A DNA stretch of 64,000 bases, taken from NCBI RefSeq assembly GCF_964048965.1, contig NZ_OZ040189.1, positions 3,228,501-3,292,500 of the forward strand. Direction: 5' to 3'. Below the pieces are notes generated by a model, which saw nothing but the letters and a program-made list of their open reading frames with translations, made no database searches and was not told where the DNA came from. The stretch is from Tenacibaculum sp. 190130A14a (GTDB taxonomy: Bacteria > Bacteroidota > Bacteroidia > Flavobacteriales > Flavobacteriaceae). Shown here in pieces: positions 53,564 to 61,180 of this stretch; positions within the stretch are counted from its first letter, which is position 1; each line of letters opens with the position of its first letter. The translations under genes and the position numbers were made by a program.

Positions 53564-54355
53564 ATGCTTGATCAATTACACAGAAAAATAGACATACAAA
53601 AAACACCTAAAAAAATCATATCTCTGGTTCCAAGTCAAACTGAATTATTGGTTGATTTAGGTTTGGAAGATCAAATTATCGGAATTACTAAATTTTGCAT
53701 ACACCCTATTCACTTAAGAAAGACAAAAACTATTGTTGGAGGTACAAAAAATATTAAGATTGATAAAATCAAAGAACTTCAACCTGATATTATATTATGT
53801 AATAAAGAAGAGAACACTAAAGAAATTGTTGACGCTTGTGAAAAAATAGCTCCAACACATGTTTCCGACATATTTACGCTAGATGATGCGAAGGAACTTA
53901 TTCATCAATATGGCGAAATTTTTGCTAAAAGGACAGAAGCTTCTAAAATTATTTTAAAACTAGATTTTAAACTCAATGACTTTAAAGAATTTATCCAATT
54001 TAAAGAAAAAAAGAAAGTAGCTTATTTTATTTGGCGAAAACCATGGATGGTAGCAGCAAACAATACTTTTATAAATCATTTACTTGAACTCAACAATTTA
54101 CAAAACATATATACTAACAAAGAGCGTTATCCTGAAGTTGAATTAAAAAAAATACGATTAGAGGGTGATCCAGATTTGGTTTTTCTCTCTTCTGAACCTT
54201 ATCCGTTTAAAGACGAACATGCTTTTGAGGTAGGGCGATTCACCCATCATGCAAAAACTGTATTTGTAGATGGTGAAATGTTTTCTTGGTATGGGAGTAG
54301 ATTGTTAAAAGCTTTTGATTATTTTAAAAAGTTACATAACAGGATTCACCGTTAA
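53564..54355 (+). CDS. BtuF-like helical backbone metal receptor without signal peptide
   Basis: 263 aa. Periplasmic-binding-protein fold of the TroA/BtuF type: IISLVPSQTELLVDLGLEDQ, IIGITKFCIHP, VGGTKNIKIDKIKELQPDII, then VAANNTFINHLLELNN and EPYPFKDEHA. Relatives bind B12 or siderophore. Unusually, translation begins directly at the mature domain (MLDQLHRKIDI) with no signal peptide or lipobox, which I have seen in this subfamily of Bacteroidota. Its 3' end overlaps a minus-strand small gene by 24 bp. Confidence 0.85.
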   Translation: MLDQLHRKIDIQKTPKKIISLVPSQTELLVDLGLEDQIIGITKFCIHPIHLRKTKTIVGGTKNIKIDKIKELQPDIILCNKEENTKEIVDACEKIAPTHVSDIFTLDDAKELIHQYGEIFAKRTEASKIILKLDFKLNDFKEFIQFKEKKKVAYFIWRKPWMVAANNTFINHLLELNNLQNIYTNKERYPEVELKKIRLEGDPDLVFLSSEPYPFKDEHAFEVGRFTHHAKTVFVDGEMFSWYGSRLLKAFDYFKKLHNRIHR

Positions 54356-54532
54356 TTCATTATCTAAATATTTTAATCTATTTAGTTTCTCCAATACTTT
54401 CATTGCTTTAAATGCAGAACGATCACTTTTACACTCGTCTTCATATTTATAATCATTAGCTCTTTCAACCAATTTATTATACCTCTCCTCAAGATGCTTT
54501 CTATACCTATGTAATTGACTAATTCTTGACAT
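54332..54532 (-). CDS. Small conserved hypothetical helical protein
   Basis: 66 aa, strongly charged and helical, with coiled-coil character (HRYRKHLEERYNKLVERAND, then FKAMKVLEKLNRLKYLDNEL). No motif known. I recall similar short proteins in flavobacteria but cannot name a family. The 3' end overlaps the convergent BtuF-like gene by 24 bp, so one of the two could be shorter than drawn. Confidence 0.6.
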   Translation of the reverse strand: MSRISQLHRYRKHLEERYNKLVERANDYKYEDECKSDRSAFKAMKVLEKLNRLKYLDNELTVNPVM

Positions 54533-54632
54533 TATAAATCTGGTTAAAGGAACAATAAATATACATAATTATTTGAAAAACAGCTACATAAATTTAGATT
54601 AATTTAAAAAAAAGGAAAAAACCTATTCATAA

Positions 54633-54664
54633 AAAAAGACGCTCGTTGAACAGGCGTCTTTTAC
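54633..54664. terminator. Hairpin terminator
   Basis: aaagacgc pairs with gcgtcttt around a 12-base part, with flanking A and T runs. Follows the DUF4197 gene on the minus strand. Confidence 0.6.
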
Positions 54665-54681
54665 TTAGATAATTTTAAAAT

Positions 54682-55389
54682 TTATCTATTATCTTGTAAT
54701 GCAAAAACTCGTCTTAACAAATCTGTATTTCGTAATCCTACTTTTTCTCTAATTCCTTTTTCCTCTACTGCAATCATAGTAAACACTCCTTTCAACGCTT
54801 CTGAAGTAACATAATCTGTTAAATCAGGATTTACTTTTTTAACAAAAGGTATACTATTGTATTTAGTAATTAAATCTGTCCAAATCTTATCTGCCCCTAC
54901 TTTAGAAAAAGAATTCTTGATAACAGGATTAAATTGTCCATAGAGTGCTTGTGATGTTTTCCCTTCTAAATAAGTTGTTGCTGCGTTTTGTTCTCCCAAC
55001 AAAATGTTCTTGGCATCAGCAAACGTAATCCCTTTTACCGCATCTACAAAAATAGGAGTTGCAGTCTTCACAGCATCTTCTGCTGTTCTATTAATAGCTC
55101 TTAACCCTTCGTCTGCTAGAGAACTAAGTCCTATTTTCCTAAGTCCTTTATCTACTACTTGTAATTCTTTAGGTAATAAAATTTTTACAAGTTCATTTCT
55201 ATAAAAACCGTCTTTTGCCGTTAACCTAGACACTTGATTTTGAATTCCATTATCTAATGCCTGACGTAAACCTGCTCCAATTTGTTCTTGTGTTAAAACT
55301 CCTCCTTGTGGTAATTGATTAACTACTTTTTGTAACTCTGCACAACCAGTTAACAGAATTACAAAAACGAATGCTATAATTTTTTTCAT
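54682..55389 (-). CDS. DUF4197 lipoprotein
   Basis: 235 aa, lipobox LTGC (Cys16). Matches DUF4197: LTQEQIGAGLRQALDNGIQN, then FYRNELVKILLPKELQ, GITFADAKNIL and FNPVIKNSF. Helical envelope protein of unknown function, widespread in Proteobacteria and Bacteroidota. Downstream of the DUF5522 gene on the same strand. Confidence 0.88.
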   Translation of the reverse strand: MKKIIAFVFVILLTGCAELQKVVNQLPQGGVLTQEQIGAGLRQALDNGIQNQVSRLTAKDGFYRNELVKILLPKELQVVDKGLRKIGLSSLADEGLRAINRTAEDAVKTATPIFVDAVKGITFADAKNILLGEQNAATTYLEGKTSQALYGQFNPVIKNSFSKVGADKIWTDLITKYNSIPFVKKVNPDLTDYVTSEALKGVFTMIAVEEKGIREKVGLRNTDLLRRVFALQDNR

Positions 55390-55435
55390 CTAACTTAATT
55401 TATACCTTTAAGATACATTTACTTGGTAAAAGTCA

Positions 55436-55603
55436 CTATTTTTTAAAACTATCGGTTTTTTTATCATATCCGTACGGACAATGTTTACAACCATTTTTAC
55501 AACAATATCCACGTCTAAGGTGGTAAGCTTCTTTAAAAACACGATATCCTTGTTCATTTGTATAATACTCATCAGGATTCGGTTTTAAGATTTTATTTCT
55601 CAT
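55436..55603 (-). CDS. DUF5522 small Cys-rich protein
   Basis: 55 aa, ATG at 55603-55601, TAG at 55438-55436. Sequence YYTNEQGYRVFKEAYHLRRG followed by Y-C-C-K-N-G-C-K-H-C-P-Y: four cysteines and a His in the DUF5522 pattern, which suggests a metal or Fe-S site. Function unknown; family found throughout Bacteroidota and some Proteobacteria. Short, easily missed by ORF callers. It sits between a hairpin at 55621-55665 and the DUF4197 gene. Confidence 0.88.
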   Translation of the reverse strand: MRNKILKPNPDEYYTNEQGYRVFKEAYHLRRGYCCKNGCKHCPYGYDKKTDSFKK

Positions 55604-55620
55604 AGTGCAAATATCATAAA

Positions 55621-55665
55621 AAAATACGTTAAGTAATTTCTAAAACAAACTACTTAACGTATTTT
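55621..55665 (-). terminator. Long-stem terminator
   Basis: aaaatacgttaagta pairs perfectly with tacttaacgtatttt (15 bp) across a 15-base loop; ends transcription of the DUF4136 gene. Confidence 0.75.
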
Positions 55666-55685
55666 CAAAACGAACTAAATAATCA

Positions 55686-56237
55686 TTATTTTTTATCCCA
55701 ACCTGGAGGATATTTTGACATAATCTCTTTTACAAATTCTTTAATACGTTCTTCTTTTTTCTCAGCATTACGAATTTTAAGTGCTCCAGTACCAATTCCT
55801 TGCCAAACCAACTCTTTATTCTTAGCATCAATAATATCTAAAAATAAAGTACCTTCAGTATACTGGTTTACATTCAATCGATTAGCTCCTCCCCACATCC
55901 ATGGGTTCCAGCCCCAACCATAACCCCAGCCCCAGCCGAAATTATTGTCATTTATATTTATACGCTCTCTAGATTTTGTAAACAAGCTTACTAAAACATC
56001 TGGATTAGACGATTTTGTCATCCCTTTAGCAACTAATTCTGCTTCTACAGCACGCATAATTCTTTTTTTGTCCAAATCTGAAATTGGCGCTTTATCAATT
56101 CCAGTTTTATAAAACGCAAAGGTTTTATAGTTGTTAAAATTTGCTTTTGTATCATAATCGGTTGCAACTTTCACAGAACTGCATGATGTTACAAGCAAAG
56201 CAATAATTGGTAGTACTAGTAATTTTATTTTTCTCAT
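55686..56237 (-). CDS. DUF4136 lipoprotein
   Basis: 183 aa, lipobox VTSC (Cys19). DUF4136 pattern: VATDYDTKANFNNYKTFAFY, then MRAVEAELVAKGMTKSSNPD, a G/W-rich insert (about 99-117, GWGWGYGWGWN), and EGTLFLDIIDAKNKELVWQG. Envelope protein of unknown function. It is 12 bp downstream of hutU on the same strand, though a functional link is doubtful. Confidence 0.88.
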   Translation of the reverse strand: MRKIKLLVLPIIALLVTSCSSVKVATDYDTKANFNNYKTFAFYKTGIDKAPISDLDKKRIMRAVEAELVAKGMTKSSNPDVLVSLFTKSRERININDNNFGWGWGYGWGWNPWMWGGANRLNVNQYTEGTLFLDIIDAKNKELVWQGIGTGALKIRNAEKKEERIKEFVKEIMSKYPPGWDKK

Positions 56238-56249
56238 TTTTCTTAGGGT

Positions 56250-58244
56250 TTATACATTTTCTAATAATGCATCATCCACTAAGTTTGGTAAAGTTACTTT
56301 TAAGTTCGGCTCAACATTCATGGCACGTTTAATGGCAAAAACTGCTTCTTCATTTCTTGCCCAACTTCTACGCGCTATCCCGTTATTAACATCCCAGAAA
56401 AGCATTGATTTTAAGCGTCTTGATGCATCTAAACTACCATCAAGAAGCATGCCAAATCCACCGTTCATTACTTCTCCCCATCCTACACCACCTCCGTTGT
56501 GTATTGAGACCCATGTTGCACCTCTAAAACTATCTCCAATTACATTATGAATAGCCATATCTGCTGTAAAACGAGAACCATCATAAATATTTGAAGTTTC
56601 TCTATATGGTGAATCTGTTCCTGAAACATCATGATGATCTCGACCTAATACAACTGGACCAATTTCTCCTCTTTCAATTGCTTCATTAAATGCTTGTGCT
56701 ATTTTCATACGTCCTTCAGCATCCGCGTATAAAATACGTGCCTGAGACCCTACAACTAGTTTATTTTCCTGTGCTCCTTTTATCCACTGAATATTATCAG
56801 CCATTTGCTGCTGAATTTCTTCAGGTGAATTTTTCATGATTTCTTCTAAAATTTCACAAGCTATTGCATCTGTTTTTGCCAAATCTTCTGGTTTTCCAGA
56901 AGCACATACCCAACGGAACGGTCCAAAACCATAATCGAAGCACATTGGTCCCATAATATCTTGTACATAACTCGGATATTTAAATTCTCTTCCTAAGGTA
57001 GGGTTTGAACTCATAACATCTGCCCCGGCTCTGCTAGCTTCTAATAAGAATGCATTTCCATAATCAAAGAAATAAGTTCCTTTCTCCGTGTGTTTATTAA
57101 TAGCTTTCGCATGGCGACGTAAGGTCTCTTGAACTTTTTCCTTGAACAATTCTGGATTATTAGCCATCATTTCGTTAGACTCTTCAAACGACATATCTAC
57201 AGGATAATATCCTCCCGCCCAAGGATTGTGTAATGATGTTTGATCTGAACCTAAGTCGATATGGATATTTTCTTCAGCAAACTTCTCCCACACATCCACT
57301 ACATTCCCTAAATAAGCTAAAGAAACAACTTCTTTATGCTCTTTTGCTTTTCTTACGCGTGCTACCAGTTCATCTAAATCTGTTATCTTCTCGTCAATCC
57401 ATTTTTGATCTAAACGTACTTGCGTTATTTTTGGGTTTACCTCAGCACAAACAGTAATACAACCCGCTATATTTCCTGCCTTAGGTTGGGCTCCACTCAT
57501 CCCTCCTAAACCAGCAGTAACAAATAAGTTTCCTTTTGGAGATTTCCCTAACTTTCTAAATCCATTTAAAACAGTAATTGTTGTTCCATGCACAATTCCT
57601 TGCGGCCCAATATACATATAACTACCAGCTGTCATTTGTCCATACTGAGTAACTCCTAAGGCGTTGAATTTCTCCCAATCGTCTGGTTTCGAATAATTCG
57701 GAATCATCATTCCGTTTGTTACTACAACTCTCGGTGCATCTTTATGAGATGGAAACAAGCCCATTGGATGTCCAGAATACATTACCAAAGTTTGCTCATC
57801 TGTCATTTCCGACAAATACTTCATAGTTAACAAATACTGAGCCCAGTTAGAAAACACCGCTCCATTACCTCCATAAGTTATTAATTCATGTGGATGCTGG
57901 GCTACGGCATAATCAAGGTTATTTTGAATCATTATCATAATTGATCTTGCCTGCAATGATTTCCCTGGATATTCTTCAATTGGACGTGCATACATCTTGT
58001 ACTCTGGTCTCAATCGATACATATAAATGCGTCCGTACTTTTCTAATTCTTCCTTAAACTCAGGAAGTAATTCTGCATGATGTTCTTTATCAAAGTAACG
58101 CAAGGCATTCCTTAATGCTAGCTTCTTTTCTTCATCAGTTAAGATTTCTTTACGTTTAGGAGCATGATTTATAGTGGTATCATATTCCTTCTTAGGAGGT
58201 AATGTATTAGGTATTCCTTGTTGAATTTGTTCTTTAAATGTCAT
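56250..58244 (-). CDS. hutU: Urocanate hydratase
   Basis: 664 aa, the long form of urocanase (about 660-680 aa, as in animals). Second step of histidine degradation: urocanate to 4-imidazolone-5-propionate with NAD as cofactor. Motifs: YGGNGAVFSNWAQYLL, VTAGLGGMSGAQPKA, LGRDHHDVSGTDSPYRETSN and SIHNGGGVGWGEVMNGGFG. It lies 24 bp downstream of hutH in one operon. hutI and hutG are not in this window. Confidence 0.96.
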   Translation of the reverse strand: MTFKEQIQQGIPNTLPPKKEYDTTINHAPKRKEILTDEEKKLALRNALRYFDKEHHAELLPEFKEELEKYGRIYMYRLRPEYKMYARPIEEYPGKSLQARSIMIMIQNNLDYAVAQHPHELITYGGNGAVFSNWAQYLLTMKYLSEMTDEQTLVMYSGHPMGLFPSHKDAPRVVVTNGMMIPNYSKPDDWEKFNALGVTQYGQMTAGSYMYIGPQGIVHGTTITVLNGFRKLGKSPKGNLFVTAGLGGMSGAQPKAGNIAGCITVCAEVNPKITQVRLDQKWIDEKITDLDELVARVRKAKEHKEVVSLAYLGNVVDVWEKFAEENIHIDLGSDQTSLHNPWAGGYYPVDMSFEESNEMMANNPELFKEKVQETLRRHAKAINKHTEKGTYFFDYGNAFLLEASRAGADVMSSNPTLGREFKYPSYVQDIMGPMCFDYGFGPFRWVCASGKPEDLAKTDAIACEILEEIMKNSPEEIQQQMADNIQWIKGAQENKLVVGSQARILYADAEGRMKIAQAFNEAIERGEIGPVVLGRDHHDVSGTDSPYRETSNIYDGSRFTADMAIHNVIGDSFRGATWVSIHNGGGVGWGEVMNGGFGMLLDGSLDASRRLKSMLFWDVNNGIARRSWARNEEAVFAIKRAMNVEPNLKVTLPNLVDDALLENV

Positions 58245-58268
58245 AATACTTTCTTTTTAAACTATAAA

Positions 58269-59759
58269 TTATGCTACTTTGAAATCTTTGTTCTTCACCA
58301 TCGTTACTAAGATATTAATATCATCTTTTAGCACACGATCTTCTTCTAACTTTGCTACTTTACTCCTAACCAAAGAGAAATTTTCTTCAATGATTTCAGA
58401 AAACGTGTTAGGCCTCCTAAAATCCATTGCTTGAGCAGCATACATTAGCTCAATTGCAAAAATCTTATCTAAATTCCCTAAAATTTGATTGAATTTTCTT
58501 CCCGAAATACTTCCCATAGACACGTGATCTTCTTGTCCTAGTGAAGTAGGAACACTATCTGCAGATGGAGGAAAACATAAGGACTTATTTTCAGTAACTA
58601 ATGCCGCAGTAGTATATTGAGGAATCATAAAACCTGAATTCAAACCTCCTGCTGTTGTTAATAATCTAGGTAACCCATACTTACCTTCCAATAATAAGTA
58701 ACAGCGTCTATCTGAAATATTTCCTAATTCTGCTGCTGCAATAGAAGCATAATCTAAAGCCATAGCTAAAGGTTGTCCATGGAAATTACCTCCTGAAATT
58801 GCTTCTGTTTCACTTAATACAATTGGATTATCTGTTACAGAGTTCATTTCAATCTCAGCCAATTCATTTAAGTGATTGAAAGCATTTCTTGAAGCTCCGT
58901 GTACTTGTGGCATACATCGAATTGAGTATGGATCTTGTACGCGTTCACATTCTAAATGGTTTTCAACATTTTGAGATCCTCTTAGCAACATTCTTATACG
59001 TTCAGCAACTTTTAAGTTTCCACTAAAAGGTCTAATAGTATGTAATTCTTCTCTAAAAGGAGAAGCACTTCCTTGAAACCCTTCTAAACTCATAGCTCCA
59101 GCAACATCTGCCAAATCTAAAAGGTATTCCATTTTCTTCAATCCTAAGATTGCATGTGACAGAATGAATTGTGTTCCATTAATCAAACCTAGTCCTTCTT
59201 TAGCCATTAAAGTTAAAGGTTTCAAACCGTGATTAGCTAACACTTCCTTTGCTGGTAAAATTTTATTTCCTACCCAAAATTCTCCTTCTCCGAGTAATGG
59301 TAAGAACAAATGAGATAAGGGTGCTAAATCACCCGACGCTCCAACTGAACCTTGTTCTGGAACAATTGGCAACATATCATTCTCTATAAAGTATACAATC
59401 CTTTCTATCATTTCTAAACGAACTCCAGAAAATCCTTGACATAATGCATGTACTTTACATATCATCATTATTTTCGACAAAATCTTATCAATAGGATTTC
59501 CTACTCCAACGGCATGCGTTATTAGTAAATTCTCTTGTAACTTACTAGTTTCCTCTGGAGTAATCTGCACATCACATAAAGGTCCAAAACCAGTATTAAT
59601 TCCGTAAACGGCAGCATCAGAATTTGCCATTGTTTCTACTTTTCTTCTACATACATCTACCTTCTCTTTAGCTTCTTCTGTTATTACTGCCTCTAATGTG
59701 CCTTTAGCAATAGCAATTACCTTATCTACCGTTAAATGATCTATTCCGTATTTAAACAT
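58269..59759 (-). CDS. hutH: Histidine ammonia-lyase
   Basis: 496 aa from the ATG at 59759. An upstream in-frame start at 59816 would place the coding region across a consensus promoter, so it is rejected. The MIO prosthetic group forms from A141-S142-G143 in GSVGASGDLAPLSHL, matching Ser143 of the Pseudomonas enzyme. Other motifs: YGINTGFGPLCDV and RRPNTFSEIIE. First step of histidine degradation, to urocanate and ammonia. Operon with hutU; divergent from a LysR regulator. Confidence 0.95.
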   Translation of the reverse strand: MFKYGIDHLTVDKVIAIAKGTLEAVITEEAKEKVDVCRRKVETMANSDAAVYGINTGFGPLCDVQITPEETSKLQENLLITHAVGVGNPIDKILSKIMMICKVHALCQGFSGVRLEMIERIVYFIENDMLPIVPEQGSVGASGDLAPLSHLFLPLLGEGEFWVGNKILPAKEVLANHGLKPLTLMAKEGLGLINGTQFILSHAILGLKKMEYLLDLADVAGAMSLEGFQGSASPFREELHTIRPFSGNLKVAERIRMLLRGSQNVENHLECERVQDPYSIRCMPQVHGASRNAFNHLNELAEIEMNSVTDNPIVLSETEAISGGNFHGQPLAMALDYASIAAAELGNISDRRCYLLLEGKYGLPRLLTTAGGLNSGFMIPQYTTAALVTENKSLCFPPSADSVPTSLGQEDHVSMGSISGRKFNQILGNLDKIFAIELMYAAQAMDFRRPNTFSEIIEENFSLVRSKVAKLEEDRVLKDDINILVTMVKNKDFKVA

Positions 59760-59779
59760 ATTCTTTACTTCGTTTTTTA

Positions 59780-59810
59780 CAAAATTACCTGTATTTTTGA
59801 TGCTTAACAA
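59780..59810 (-). promoter_or_regulatory. hutH promoter
   Basis: TTG (59810-59808), 20 bases, TAatTTTG (59787-59780) on the minus strand, 20 bp upstream of the ATG at 59759. Good match to the Bacteroidetes consensus; it decides the hutH start. Confidence 0.6.
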
Positions 59811-59817
59811 TATCATC
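59799..59817. promoter_or_regulatory. Candidate LysR-type operator
   Basis: gatg, 11 bases, catc: a short dyad covering the -33 element of the hutH promoter, 21-39 bp from the LysR ATG. LysR-type regulators bind dyads in such divergent gaps. Weak, only four bases per arm. Confidence 0.25.
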
Positions 59818-59837
59818 TACATCAATTATTAATAACT

Positions 59838-60728
59838 ATGGGTTATCAAATTGAATTAAGACATTTACGATATTTTCTAGCAGTTGCTGAAGATTTACAT
59901 TTCAGAAAAGCTGCAGATCGTTTGTTTATTTCGCAACCTGGTTTAAGCAGACAAATCAAACAAATGGAAGAAGATTTAGATATCCAACTTTTTGAAAGAC
60001 ACAATAGAAAAGTTGTATTAACTCCTGCAGGAATATATTTAAAAAACGAATTTACTCGTAACTTGAAAAATCTTGACAATATTATTAATCATGCAAAACT
60101 ATTACAGGAAGGAAAGCATGGAAAATTAGAATTTGGTTACGTAGGCTCTGCAATGCACAATATCATCCCTAATTTACTAATTCAATTCAAAAAGGAACAT
60201 CCACATATCCAGTTTGGTTTAAAAGAGATGGACAATCAAAAACAAATTGAAAGCCTGCTACATCAAAAAATAGATATTGGTTTTGTTCGATTGGACCGGG
60301 TTCCTAGAGGATTGGATATTCTACCTATTTTAAAAGAAAACTTTTGTTTGGTGCTTCCTAAAGACCACCCTATTGACAAGAGTAGCTTCAAGTCTTTAAA
60401 CCAATTAAAAAACGAGTCTTTTATTCTATTCGATCCTTCCTACAGTCCTTCCTATTATGAAAAAGTAATGCAAATCTTTACAGATAGTGGGTTCGCTCCA
60501 ATTGTATCACATAACACCATTCATGCGGCATCCATTTATAAATTAGTAGAAAACAACTTTGGTTTATCCATTGTTCCTAAATCTTTACAACAAGGATACA
60601 ATATGAATGTAAAATTCATTGAATTAGACACCATAAAACAACACACAACGCTTTCCGCTGTATGGGATAAAAACAATAGAAACCCCTTATTAAACTCACT
60701 TATAAAAGTAATTTCGAAAACATCATAA
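59838..60728 (+). CDS. LysR family transcriptional regulator
   Basis: 296 aa. N-terminal winged HTH (about 5-65: ELRHLRYFLAVAEDLHFRKA, then LFISQPGLSRQIKQMEEDL), then linker helix and a type 2 periplasmic-binding-like effector domain (about 93-290, GKLEFGYVGSAMHN). Divergent from hutH-hutU across a gap with a promoter and dyad, so most likely it controls histidine use, with urocanate as a possible inducer (inference). Confidence 0.93.
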   Translation: MGYQIELRHLRYFLAVAEDLHFRKAADRLFISQPGLSRQIKQMEEDLDIQLFERHNRKVVLTPAGIYLKNEFTRNLKNLDNIINHAKLLQEGKHGKLEFGYVGSAMHNIIPNLLIQFKKEHPHIQFGLKEMDNQKQIESLLHQKIDIGFVRLDRVPRGLDILPILKENFCLVLPKDHPIDKSSFKSLNQLKNESFILFDPSYSPSYYEKVMQIFTDSGFAPIVSHNTIHAASIYKLVENNFGLSIVPKSLQQGYNMNVKFIELDTIKQHTTLSAVWDKNNRNPLLNSLIKVISKTS

Positions 60729-60786
60729 GTTGCATTTATTTTAAATTAATTACTTTTACAACTGTATTTTTGCAATTGATATAACT

Positions 60787-61110
60787 ATGATATTTATTTC
60801 TAAATATATGGTTCCTAAAGGTTTTATAGGAATTACCCTATACCCTTTTATCTTTTTAAAACGAAAGGATTTAAAGCACGACTCTGAACTTATCAATCAT
60901 GAAAAAATACACTTAAAACAACAAAGAGAACTACTCATTGTATTTTTTTATCTTTTCTATTTCATTGAATGGGTTATTAAATTATGCATCTATAGAAGTT
61001 CTAGTTTGGCTTACAAAAATTTAAGTTTTGAACGAGAAGCTTATATCAACGAATCTAATTTATACTATTTGGAAAATCGAAAATTTTGGGCTTTTATTAA
61101 CTATATATAA
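60787..61110 (+). CDS. Mini HExxH membrane protein, putative zincin
   Basis: 107 aa. Sequence ELINHEKIHLKQQRELLIVF contains H-E-K-I-H, the zinc metallopeptidase motif, followed by Q-Q-R-E. A membrane helix (about 51-68) comes next, then FEREAY, whose Glu could be the third zinc ligand as in gluzincin-type or M48-like enzymes. N-terminal half has a hydrophobic segment. I recall similar short proteins throughout flavobacteria, without a named function. It is far smaller than known M48/M56 peptidases. Confidence 0.65.
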   Translation: MIFISKYMVPKGFIGITLYPFIFLKRKDLKHDSELINHEKIHLKQQRELLIVFFYLFYFIEWVIKLCIYRSSSLAYKNLSFEREAYINESNLYYLENRKFWAFINYI

Positions 61111-61180
61111 TTCCTAAAAAAACCTCATTTTCTTTATTATTTCCGTAAATTGCGTACCCGAAAATCAAGACAATTTACGA

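Noticed and set aside
59760..59816. Longer hutH start adding 19 residues
   Set aside because: The extra codons cover a consensus promoter, and the shorter form puts the MIO serine at the usual position.
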